Shown here piece by piece: positions 10,001 through 17,271 of a DNA stretch of 18,912 bases. A model generated the notes under the pieces. That model was not told where the DNA came from, made no database searches, and was given only the letters and a program-made list of their open reading frames with translations. The position numbers were made by a program, and so were the translations under genes. Position 1 is the stretch's first letter. The number at the start of each line of letters is the position of its first letter. Source of the DNA: Baffinella frigidus (taxonomy: Eukaryota > Cryptophyceae > Cryptomonadales > Baffinellaceae); NCBI GenBank assembly GCA_026770585.1, contig MU647196.1, positions 105,814 to 124,725 on the forward strand, given 5' to 3'.

Positions 10001-13000
10001 CGGGGTGGGGGTGATTAAGTTGACTGGTGGGTGTTAGGTGCATTACTGGTTTCGTCAAGGGGTGAGTGCGAGCGGGAACTCCCCGTTGGAACTCGAGTTC
10101 CTTGCGACACCAGCAGCACACCATGGGTTTGGGGGTTTGAGGCGAAAACAATGGTGCACGGCAAAGGTTGCAGACTGCTCGTCAGCGCTTTCGAACAACG
10201 CCGTTTGACTGGCGTCAAGCGAAAAAGAGGCATCATGCATCCCAAAAAGTGCCAACACATTCCGTACCGATGGCTTGAACGACCGAGCGAAGGAAGACAT
10301 TGATGTTCAAACCGATCTGATCCGACATCTTGTTGCAGTCTGCGCTCAATCTGCGAGAAACCACGCCCGTAGCCCAACCTTCAACCGAGTGTCACAGATA
10401 AAACCGCAGACGAACGAAAACGCAACCGTCAAATGAGGGGCAGCGACAAAACAGAACGAAAACACCGGCGAATGCCACCGCGCAGGAGCACATGCACGGT
10501 CCACGGGAGGGGGGGCGCCGTCTTGCCCCCCCCACTTGCCTTCCATGGTGTCTTCGCCGCACGCGCGTCTACACTTGCCGACCATCCCCCGACCCTTCGT
10601 GAATGGGGTTTGCTGATCCACGGGAGGGACCTGCTCGACAGATCGCCAGTCTTGGTAGCATCGAAGAAGTCCATTTCCTGTTTGCGCCCCCCCCAGTGTT
10701 CAGTGCTCAGGTCTCAGGTTTCGGGTTTCAGGTTTCACGTTCAGTGTGCAGTGGGCAGTGTGCAGTGCTCATTGTCCAGTGTCCAGTGTCCAGTGTTCAG
10801 TATTCAGTGTTCAGTGTTCAGTGTGCAGTTTGCACTGCTGATTGTTCATTGTTCAGTGTTCAGTGTTCAATGTTCAGTGTTTGCCTGGTTCAGGATTTAC
10901 CAGGCTCGGGGTTCAGGGTTCAGCTCCGCACGCAAGCCGGCCAAGTTGTGAGGTTGGGTGCACCACTAGTCCCAAGGCCAGCTTGGTGCTTTGCTGTAGA
11001 GTCCCATTGCTCGTGAGCCGGGCAGAGTCTCGCCATTCTCCGTGGAGCGCTTGCGAGGGTCTCCATGGAGTGAATCTAGCCATGATCTAGTGTATACTGT
11101 AGCTATGCTCTAGTGTATACTGTAGCTATGATCTCGTGCATAATCTAACCGGGCGCCATGCGCCCCCACAGGATGTAGCATGAGTGTATAATCTACTTGT
11201 AAGTATATAAGGTACCTGGCAGAGAATCGCGCTGTACACCTTGTCGCGGAGGCGAACGTTCATTTTGACCATGATGATCAGGAAACACGTCCCGCGAATC
11301 CCGCTAGCCACGGCACTGCACGAATAGTCAGCCAACAGAGTCAGCGCTGGGATTTCCAACCCCTAAACCCTAAACCCTGCCCAACATCTCAAAAACAACG
11401 TGCCGTGACGTCCGCGGGGCCTTGTGCGCCGTGGAGCTACCCTGTACCTGCACTCTGACGTCTCCACGAGGCTCCTCACAAGAGAAAGGGGGCAGCGTGC
11501 AGACGGATCGTCATGCAAGTGAGACATAAAGTGGGGGAAGGGTGCCTGTTACCACCCGTGCACGCTCGTGCAAGGGTGACCCCAGAAAGGCGGATGTGTG
11601 GGAGGGTGTCTGGTGCCACCATTGCACGCGCACGGGTGGTCCTCCGCAGTTTTTCGTAGCCTCGTGCGTCCAGCCTCAATTCGGGGGGAGAATGCCTGGC
11701 GAGGGAGACGACGGCGAGGCGCGTGAGGGATCCGCGGATGAGGTCTTCGTTCTTCTCGATCACGATGTCGTCGATCACCTCTCCCGTTAGTTTCGGCAGC
11801 CACGTCGTCGTTGCCTGTTCAACACCATCATTCAAAATTAATAGGATGCCGGCCTAAGTTCAGGGTAGTGTGCGGTATTGACTACGGTATGCCGAAGGGC
11901 TCCATCGAGAAACCCTGGCCTAGGGGAGCTACGGCCTAGTCCACACCGTAGGCTTCATCGTTGTTCTCAATCACGATGTCGTCGACCACCTCTCCCGCCA
12001 GCTTCGGCAGCCACGTCGTCGTTGCCTTTTCAAAAACATCCTTCACAATTAACCCACACATCATTCACATTTAAAGAATGACCGAAGTTGAGGGAGGTTT
12101 GACTCGGCCGACGTTCAGGGTGGTTTAAGACTACGGCATTGACTACGTAGGCCGAAGGGCTCCTTCGAGGAACCCTGGCCTATAGGAGCTACGGCCTAGT
12201 CAATACCGTAGGCTCAACCACCCAGATTTCAGCTCGCTACCCTATAAAAATGATGAGTCACGCACTTGCCTCGCTGATCTCGTTTCACCGTCATGACACT
12301 GCCTTGCCTGCAGCACATGCGGCGCCGGGTGTTTCATGTGAAGCATGCGGGATGTGGGGCGTGCCGTGGCGCTCTTCGTACTAGTATCAGTGTATCGCTG
12401 TTGGTATCCGTACATCTCTATTGGTACCAGTACCACTCAGAAGGCTACGGAGACCCCTGCTCTCTGGATGGCCAGTGGGTTCGTGTCGTGAACATTCCCG
12501 GTACAAATCAAAGAAAGTGATCCAATTCCGGTTCACAAGTGTTCATCGTAGCCGTCATAGTGGATGGTGTCTGTGCATATATGGTGGTATCGGTATCTCT
12601 AGGCGTACATGGTGGTATCGGTATATCTGTTTTGTTATCAAAAGATACCGCGGCAATGAGCAGGAACGAGAAGCCCCCCGAGAGGTACTGCCACTCCGGC
12701 AGCGCGAGAATCAACAGCCGCCACAGCACCGCCCGCTTCTCCTTGATCTTCGAGAACTTCTTCCCCATCTCCGCAACAACGCCCCCCTCCTCCCCCTCCC
12801 CCTCCCCCTCCCCCTCCCCCTCCTCCCCCGAGTGCGAGCTCGCCTCCGAGACCAGCGATTCTTGGCTGTGGGGGATTCATAGGGATGGGGTTTAGGAGAC
12901 AGTGCATGGGTTATGGGTTAGTGGTACAAGTGTGGGGTGCGGGGTTGAGGGTTGAGCATGGGCGCGAGCACGCGAGACAGCACCTAGTTCTCGGAGAGCG

Positions 13001-13012
13001 AGCGAGAGAGAG

Positions 13013-13047
<35 letters not shown>

Positions 13048-14634
13048 AAGAGAGAGAGAGATAGAGGGAGCGAGAGAAAGATAGATAGCGAGAGAGAGAG
13101 AGAGAGAGAGAGAGTAGCCAGCACCTGGTGCTCGGCGTCAGCAGCTTGGTTCGCAGCGTCTCGGCGGGGGGGGGCGCGGCTGGTTCGGGTAACGGCGAGT
13201 CCAAGAACGCCTGTGAGAGGACATCCAAGTGGGGCGCAATTAGTCAGCACGTTCTAGCTCTGTCGAAGTTTTATTCTGGCTCGTCCTAAAGGCTTTCTAT
13301 TCGTCCTTTTGTACTGGAGTTCTGCTCTTGGATACTTTTCAGGACGCGCCATAATAAAAATCAGGAAGAGCTAGCAGCAGGATGATGATTATTGGAGATG
13401 CAGGTTGAGGGTTATGAGGGATTAGGGTTGAGGGTTCAGAGTCACTCGGCTGTACAGCCTGTGAGCACAAGGCCCTTGAGGCGTGATTGATGTCCAGTCC
13501 GCTCCAAGACAGGCCGGTGTCTGGTCAATGGGGGAGAACGCAGAGATGATTCATGCGACCACAATTCACGACAGCGGACAGATGAGGATCCGTGCAGGGT
13601 GATTGCAGGGTTAGTGCAGGGTGAGTGCAGGGGTGGTGGACGACAGCACCTGAAGCACAAGATAGTCGACGAGGCACATCCCGCAGCCGTGCGCGACCAT
13701 GCCCCACCGCCACTGCCCCCCCTGTCAGAGCCCCACCAAGGAAACATCACTTTTTCAGATCGTAACCAACATGCCCACCATATATTCCCCTTTAGCGAAA
13801 CGCCGAAACCGCAGTCCAAACACCAAAACCTCAGTCCACGCAGGCGAGACCCACACCGCAGGGGGGCTAGCCGTACATTCCTTGTAGCTGAAAACAGGTT
13901 TGGTTTTTAAAAATACTTTTTCAAACCAGGGAGGGGTGCCAGTTTGCAGCAGCTGACGCTGGGAGGGACGCGGGTCACTCTGGAGAAATGGGAGAGCAAA
14001 CCTCCGTCACCAGATCTTCGAAGCAAGTCAGGGTCGCCGCCTTGGCCATCAGCGCAGTGCCCAGGATCTGCGGAAGTGGCGAGTAGCACGTCAGCGTCCA
14101 GTTCCGGGGAGAGTGGAAGAGGCGGGTAACAGAACTGTCAGGAAATTCGGGGGGCCTGGCTGATTGATTACAAACGGTCGAACACGCGAGGTTGTACTGC
14201 CACGTGGGGAAGAGATATGATGCACACCAACTGAACCGTAAGAGGGGGGCGGGGTCGCACACCGACTGGACCATAAGGTTGACCGTGGGCAGCCACTCGG
14301 CGGCGCCCTTGCTCTTGTGGCGGGCCCAGAGGAAGAAGGCTAGGAGCAAAACGACGAAGCTCGAGCGGAAGAGCCCGCCGACCCAAACGTCTGACACATC
14401 CACGGCCGTGTAGGCCTGTTGCGTCCCCGCAAGGAGAGCCAGGCTTCAGCGATGTATCGATCGCAGTTTGAAAACCAAGATTGAAATATGGTTTGATGTG
14501 AGGGAGTGCAGAATCCTCACCGCAAACTGCTCGCGAATCCAGACGACATCAAAATTGCCCCTGCAGAAGACAGCGGTCGACGAGAGCACGTCGACGGCGG
14601 CGAACACCAGGGAGAGCCAACCCGCCCAATGCAT
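2003..14634 (-). CDS. TAPL/ABCB9-like half ABC transporter, 26 exons, complete
   Basis: Predicted homodimeric ATP-driven peptide exporter of the TAP-like family; animal ABCB9/TAPL moves cytosolic peptides into lysosomes. Exons in transcript order: 14634-14521, 14415-14263, 14067-14011, 13712-13650, 13210-13125, 12865-12649, 11814-11696, 11315-11216, 10677-10631, 10350-10268, 9997-9861, 9548-9501, 9093-8994, 8711-8641, 8247-8179, 7778-7696, 6911-6833, 6318-6253, 5845-5786, 5212-5111, 4477-4391, 3902-3744, 3492-3439, 3156-3040, 2560-2528, 2086-2003. They total 2388 nt, or 795 residues, with phase kept at all 25 introns. The animal family is about 770 residues. The start was chosen because MHWAGW begins just before the first helix; an in-frame ATG at 14672 would add about 13 residues. 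Introns 7, 17 and 21 start with GC. Family placement rests on my recall of ABCB9: TMD0 layout, the GGRVLLDG...YLH stretch and the LVQRQ tail all agree. Individual exon edges are inferred. Confidence 0.9.
2171..2293. mobile_element. MITE-like element, family A copy 2, in transporter intron 25
   Basis: The right end matches copy 1 exactly over TTCTTATGAGCGAGGTACCC and CTGTA. The left end is diverged (TAAAGTGGTACCTCGCGCAT). The core again carries the CCTAGG / GGGCCCT theme, and length is about 123 bp against 122 for copy 1. There is no ORF of its own. Confidence 0.7.
2452..2512. repeat. Short tandem repeat in intron 25
   Basis: About three diverged copies of a unit of roughly 22 bp containing CTCRAAAAYTGGGT (gactcgaaaattgggt, gctcaaaaactgggt, ccttaaaattggg). 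The tract is next to the exon 25 donor. Confidence 0.6.
3310..3335. other. Hairpin: 10-bp perfect stem, 6-nt loop (intron 23)
   Basis: GTAGGGCGCT, loop GGATGC, AGCGCCCTAC. It lies among short direct repeats (gggtgcattgcgcagg near 3363 and 3411) close to the exon 23 donor. No gene was recognised; a structural or repeat origin is likely. Confidence 0.6.
3944..4024. repeat. TC then AC microsatellite in intron 21
   Basis: A TC tract followed by an AC tract, lying between the real exon 22 acceptor (3902) and its partial copy (4040-4077). It looks like expansion between two copies of one junction. Confidence 0.85.
4040..4077 (-). pseudogene. Partial copy of transporter exon 22 start with its acceptor (decoy exon)
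   Basis: This matches 3881-3918 at about 35 of 38 positions. On the - strand it gives an acceptor and VVEAPKLDV before a stop, where the real exon reads [10 protein letters not shown]. It cannot replace exon 22, so it is a relic of local duplication lying upstream of the functional exon. Confidence 0.85.
4267..4347 (-). pseudogene. Relic copy of exon 21 3' junction carrying an ABC-signature-like patch
   Basis: This unit of about 80 bp aligns with 4349-4428, which holds the end of exon 21 and its GC donor: both share TTTGCGGAAAA, TGCCGTGCGG/GGCGTGCGGG and an AGCTC-YTC block. The copy additionally reads LSGGQKQ on the - strand (near 4332-4350); those 20 nt match the exon 22 signature at about 18 positions. 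The copy has no open continuation and is presumed non-functional. Confidence 0.6.
5196..5540 (-). repeat. Duplicated exon 20 start plus upstream intron (about 45-100 bp, two copies)
   Basis: The real junction 5196-5241 recurs at 5425-5470 with few mismatches, including the acceptor ctcctccgcag and the first 17 exon bases (FYQAS). Flanking intron is duplicated too, with an internal unit of about 29 bp (gcccacacrctcacacacag). The upstream copy has no matching donor and would read off the family consensus after FYQAS. Confidence 0.85.
5651..5780. repeat. Minisatellite in intron 19
   Basis: Three diverged copies of gcatgcatc/ctggatgcatc followed by GTGAT and a GGGCGG-rich stretch end directly at the exon 19 donor. 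No coding content. Confidence 0.6.
5925..6060. repeat. Minisatellite of about 20 bp in intron 18
   Basis: About six copies of a unit like ACTCAACCCCTCCACKCWTG. The tract fills the middle of the intron and keeps both strands partly open by chance. Confidence 0.8.
6420..6612. repeat. Short-unit minisatellite CCTCAAG / CCCTTGA in intron 17
   Basis: A stretch of 7-mer-like units, first CCCTTGA and then CCTCAAG. The two unit types are near reverse complements of each other, so the tract also has internal inverted symmetry. No gene. Confidence 0.75.
6981..7127. mobile_element. AT-rich foldback (MITE-like) element in intron 16
   Basis: The left end GCGGGCTGACTCAATTCAAA is complementary to the right end TTTAAATTGAGTCGCCCCGC, and the pairing continues inward through ACCG and GCTATC blocks. 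Length is about 147 bp. The interior is far more AT-rich than its surroundings. It has no ORF and no clear target-site duplication. Confidence 0.75.
7481..7729 (-). repeat. Three copies of the exon 16 3' junction
   Basis: The real junction (7694-7729) encodes [13 protein letters not shown] on the - strand. The segment 7570-7605 repeats it with one mismatch in 36; the change turns KVFDIM into KVCDIM. A third, shorter copy at 7481-7505 keeps the 17-mer accgatccatgatatcg. All three keep the GATCG|GT donor, so competition between donors is possible. Confidence 0.85.
7795..7816. repeat. Interstitial telomere-like repeat, TTTAGGG type (intron 15)
   Basis: Three tandem GGGTTTA units just upstream, on the - strand, of exon 16. 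Related degenerate tracts occur near 7330-7360, 8390-8455, 11358-11377, 17403-17435 and 18772-18800, all intronic or at the window edge. Confidence 0.85.
8388..8455. repeat. Degenerate telomere-like CCCTAAC tract in intron 14
   Basis: Repeated CCCTAAC / CCCCTAA units, diverged from the perfect CCCTAAA array elsewhere in the window. No coding potential. Confidence 0.7.
10696..10915. repeat. Minisatellite GTTCAGT / GTGCAGT in intron 8
   Basis: About twenty copies of 7-9 bp units of the type CAGTGTTCAGTGT. All + frames are open through it and give Val/Gln/Cys/Ser/Phe-rich translations, which are artefacts of the repeat. Confidence 0.9.
11080..11145. repeat. Tandem repeat TCTAGTGTATACTGTAGCTATG in intron 8
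   Basis: Two full copies and one partial copy of a 22-bp unit with an internal palindrome GTATAC. Confidence 0.8.
11358..11377. repeat. Interstitial telomere-like CCCTAAA repeat in intron 7
   Basis: CCCCTAAACCCTAAACCCT, two to three units, about 40 nt upstream (- strand sense) of exon 8. Confidence 0.8.
11745..12213. repeat. Tandem duplication of about 250 bp: exon 7 start + intron + foldback element
   Basis: Unit 1 (about 11745-11953) holds the real exon 7 start and a palindromic element at about 11857-11953. Unit 2 (about 11954-12213) holds a copy of exon 7 (acceptor gaaaag, exon from 12025; reads [20 protein letters not shown]) and a second copy of the element at about 12111-12213. The element ends are inverted (ggYattgactac / gtagtcaataccg types). 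The copied exon diverges after NND and lacks a donor in the right phase, so it is probably a dead exon. Confidence 0.85.
12379..12645. repeat. GGTATC-rich degenerate repeats in intron 6
   Basis: Includes two copies of atggtggtatcggtatMtct (about 12579-12602 and 12608-12630) and scattered gtatc/gtacc units. They end at the exon 6 donor, which itself is G|GTATCT. Confidence 0.6.
12978..13135. repeat. GA microsatellite between two copies of the exon 5 donor
   Basis: A long GA tract (about 12997-13116; CT in the sense of the transporter) lies between the real exon 5 donor region 13119-13135 and a 15/17 copy at 12978-12994. Confidence 0.75.
13650..14634 (-). other. TMD0-like N-terminal domain of the transporter (exons 1-4, residues 1-129)
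   Basis: Four hydrophobic segments can be seen: about residues 5-23 ([18 protein letters not shown]), 51-67 ([17 protein letters not shown]), 80-103 (spanning exons 2 and 3) and 113-129 (exon 4, [18 protein letters not shown]). In animal TAPL a four-helix TMD0 directs the protein to lysosomes and binds LAMP proteins, so its presence argues for TAPL-like targeting rather than ER TAP. Exon 4 is the least certain: its 63 nt are held only by in-phase CAG acceptor and CAG|GTGC donor sites. Start choice and exons 3-4 need transcript support. Confidence 0.7.
14222..14277. repeat. Duplicated exon 2 donor region
   Basis: The real junction 14257-14277 (LMVQS|GTGTGC on the - strand) recurs at 14222-14242 with three mismatches in 21 (LTVQL|GTGTGC). 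Confidence 0.7.
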
Positions 14635-15562
14635 TTCCGCGAACGAGACGACTGGCTTATTGATTTCAAATGTTGACATCAACACGGCCACTTTGACTAA
14701 AAAGGCTCCAGCTGTGAACCCCTTTCTTGACTGTCGGAGTTTTAAAAGCCCCTGTTTTAGGGCCCATCCATTCCTCTGCCGGGCGCCGGGAAGCCGCAAC
14801 GGAGCCCAGGTCGACACAGCCGACCAGACAGCCTGTCTTTTTCACAACACGCCGGGCCTCACATGATCTTGGTGCTGCGAGTGAAAGGCAGGCTGGATCC
14901 TGGGCCAGGAGCGAGTGAGCGGGCCAAGTATCCAAGTGTTGAGCATCTTCGCTCTGGAGAGCAACTTTGCTCTGGAGAGCAAAAAATGTTCTGCCCACGA
15001 ATCAGTCGTGAGACCTGCTCGAGCTGAGAGAACGTGCTATCCAGAGGATTTTTTTTGGTGGCGCAGTGAGCTTGCGCAATCATCTGTAGCATGGGAAGAG
15101 GTTTGGGGTCGCAGTGAGCTAGCGCTATCATGATCTAGCGATGCTGTAGCACACATAGACATCACACATAGATACAGCTGCATTGTTAGCGGCATCCGAG
15201 GCGAATCCAAGGGCCCAGTCAGCTGGACAGAACATGCATAGCGATGCTGGAGCGCAGATACCACAACCACCCAAATCATCCAGCCCATCCGGACCCACCT
15301 CGGAGCGACTAGCGATTCTGCCCCTGCCTCTGCGACTGATCTGCCGAGAAAGCGCATTTTGCTCTATATATCACATGAAGACCCTGCCTGTCGTCCAGAC
15401 GACCTGTGCCGTACCACGCCACCCGAAATCGCTGACGACGCCGATCGACCCTCATCCAGATTCGGCTGGCTTGCCATTCGCTGATCCTCTGCGTCAAATC
15501 TTCTATAAAGAGGACGCCATACGTTCGCTGAAGTCAGACGAATCCTTTTGCTCGGCAGGAAG
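14635..15562. promoter_or_regulatory. Divergent intergenic region between the transporter and the LIM gene
   Basis: The two start codons face away from each other across about 930 nt, so this region should hold both promoters. I see a TATAAA-like box (tctataaagag, about 15502-15512) some 55 nt before the LIM-gene ATG, another TATATA near 15363, and a TTTTAAAA box near 14740 for the transporter side. Internal repeats: gctctggagagcaa twice (14948-14984), and cgcagtgagctNgcgc followed by ATCAT-like sequence twice (15061-15145). No convincing exon was found. Confidence 0.5.
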
Positions 15563-17235
15563 ATGTCGGGACCATCGACCATCTCCGACCTGCAGGACGA
15601 CGACGACGATTACGGCGACATCCCTGCCGGCGTGGCAAGCACTGGTGGTGCTGTGCAGCAGTACGGGGCCCCGCCTGCCGGGGGAGCGGCAGACAGCTAT
15701 GGCTTTGGCGGCTACGAACCACCGCCCCCGGTCAGCTACGGCTATGACGGGCCAGGGGTCGGGCAGTCCGAGCAGGTGTTCAGCTTCTCCCTTGCTGCGC
15801 GCCCCCCCCTCCCCCCCAGAATCGTAGGGCGCTTGGGCATGCACTGCTGATTTGCGTTTCCTCCGCTGTGTGCTTACCTCGCTGACCCACTTCGCATTCC
15901 TTCAAGTCGTTGAGCGTAATTACAATCAAGTGAAGGATCCCTCCCTGCCACGTCCCCGATGTGCAAACGATTTTGCACGGCTAACACCTTGCCTGGCATC
16001 GCAGAACGGCTTCGGAGCCCCCGCAGCGCCGCCAGGAGGCGCGGCAGACGCGTATGGCTACGGCGCGCCGCTCGCGCAGTACACGCCTCTCGACCTCCCC
16101 GCGGCGGCTGGACAGGTACCCTGCTAAGTGCTCATTCGGCTCATGTAACAACCCTAGCACCCAGCTGAAACAAAGGTAACCTGATGATAAACGCTGATAT
16201 GTATCAGCACCCAGCTGATATGACAACTCTACTGCCAAGGCTTGGAGCCATTAATCGCATCCCTTCCCTCTTTGTTAGGCAACTGGCGGTTCAAACCCTT
16301 ACATTCCAGCCACCCAGCTGATATTACAACCCTAGTGCCACCCAGCTGATGTAACAGCCCTAGTGGCACCCAGCTGATACAACACCGTGTCACAGGTGAC
16401 GCAGTGGGAGCAGTTTGGAGAGTCTCCCGCACCCGTCCCCGCGAACGATCTCGCCAACAACTTCGGGGCCATGGGCCTCGGGGTGCCCCTCCCCGCGTCC
16501 TCCTCGTATACCCCGCCGGCGCCGCAGCCGACGTTGTCGTCGCCGGAGCCGTATAAGCCGATGGCGCCAGCGGCAAGCGTCAGCCCTGCTTCACGCTTCG
16601 GCGGTAAGACCCCACATATCGTATCCCGCCCCCCCTCGTACCCTGGCCGCATGCAGCCCTGCCACCTCCCTGCCCCACCCAAGCACTGCACCCCCCTCGT
16701 TTCCGTGGGTGTAACCTTCCTTCCCATCACCTTAATTTAGAACATTCCCAAATGCCGCCATCCTCCCTCTCTCCTCCGCAATTCTGACTCCACGCGCACC
16801 ACTCCCCTCACCCGTGCCCCTTCCACCCCTCCGCCATCACACTCCGTTCTCACACCCACCCCACCCCGCAGTTGTATCTCATGTGCGGTGACACCCACCT
16901 CACCCCTGGATTGTATCTCATGTGCGGTGGCGGATGGCAGGAGGCGACAAGTGCCCGCGGTGCCACAAGACCGTCTACATGGCAGAGGCGCGCGAGGGGC
17001 CAAACAACGTTAAATATCACAGGTGAAAACTCACCGCACGCCACCCCCCCTATCACAGGTACACACCACCCCGCTATATCACAGGTAGCATTTCGCACGC
17101 AACCACACCAGCATTTCATGCCAAGGGTGCGCACATGAGTGGGTGCTGGCGTTGGGAGGGTACGCAGGCTCGCGACGAATCGGGGCGTTGCGTTGCTTCC
17201 GGCAGACCAAGAAAAGCTCTCTCTCTCGCTCTTTG

Positions 17236-17271
<36 letters not shown>

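Larger units (their letters stand above)
7696..13210 (-). other. Linker and core transmembrane domain (exons 5-16, residues about 130-515)
   Basis: Exons 5-6 encode a Pro/Ser/acidic linker containing an alternating Gly-Glu tract (12781-12828), then the first core helix at about residues 200-230 ([11 protein letters not shown]...). Exon 7 carries [17 protein letters not shown]; exon 8 AVASGIRG and [15 protein letters not shown]; exon 9 [15 protein letters not shown]; exon 10 [19 protein letters not shown]; exon 11 [17 protein letters not shown] and YGSYYRTI; exons 12-13 the [17 protein letters not shown] joint; exon 14 LFYGGHM; exon 16 [18 protein letters not shown]. This is the usual ABCB order with spacing close to ABCB9. 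Donor of exon 7 is AG|GCATTC. Confidence 0.9.

Noticed and set aside
10433-11016. Val/Gln/Cys/Ser-rich ORFs of 137-172 codons on the + strand
   Set aside because: They are translations of the CAGTGTTCAGT minisatellite in transporter intron 8.
11947-12025. The exon 7 copy as a mutually exclusive functional exon
   Set aside because: Its best donor gives 79 nt, the wrong phase for exon 8, and the protein departs from the family after about 23 codons.
15183-15827. 214-codon + strand ORF overlapping the LIM-gene start
   Set aside because: It overlaps LIM exon 1 in another frame and has no recognisable content. Exon 1 continues in phase to a verified LIM domain.
16130-16390. CRISPR-like array of regularly spaced repeats
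   Set aside because: Units are diverged, contiguous and lack unique spacers; the context is a eukaryotic intron.
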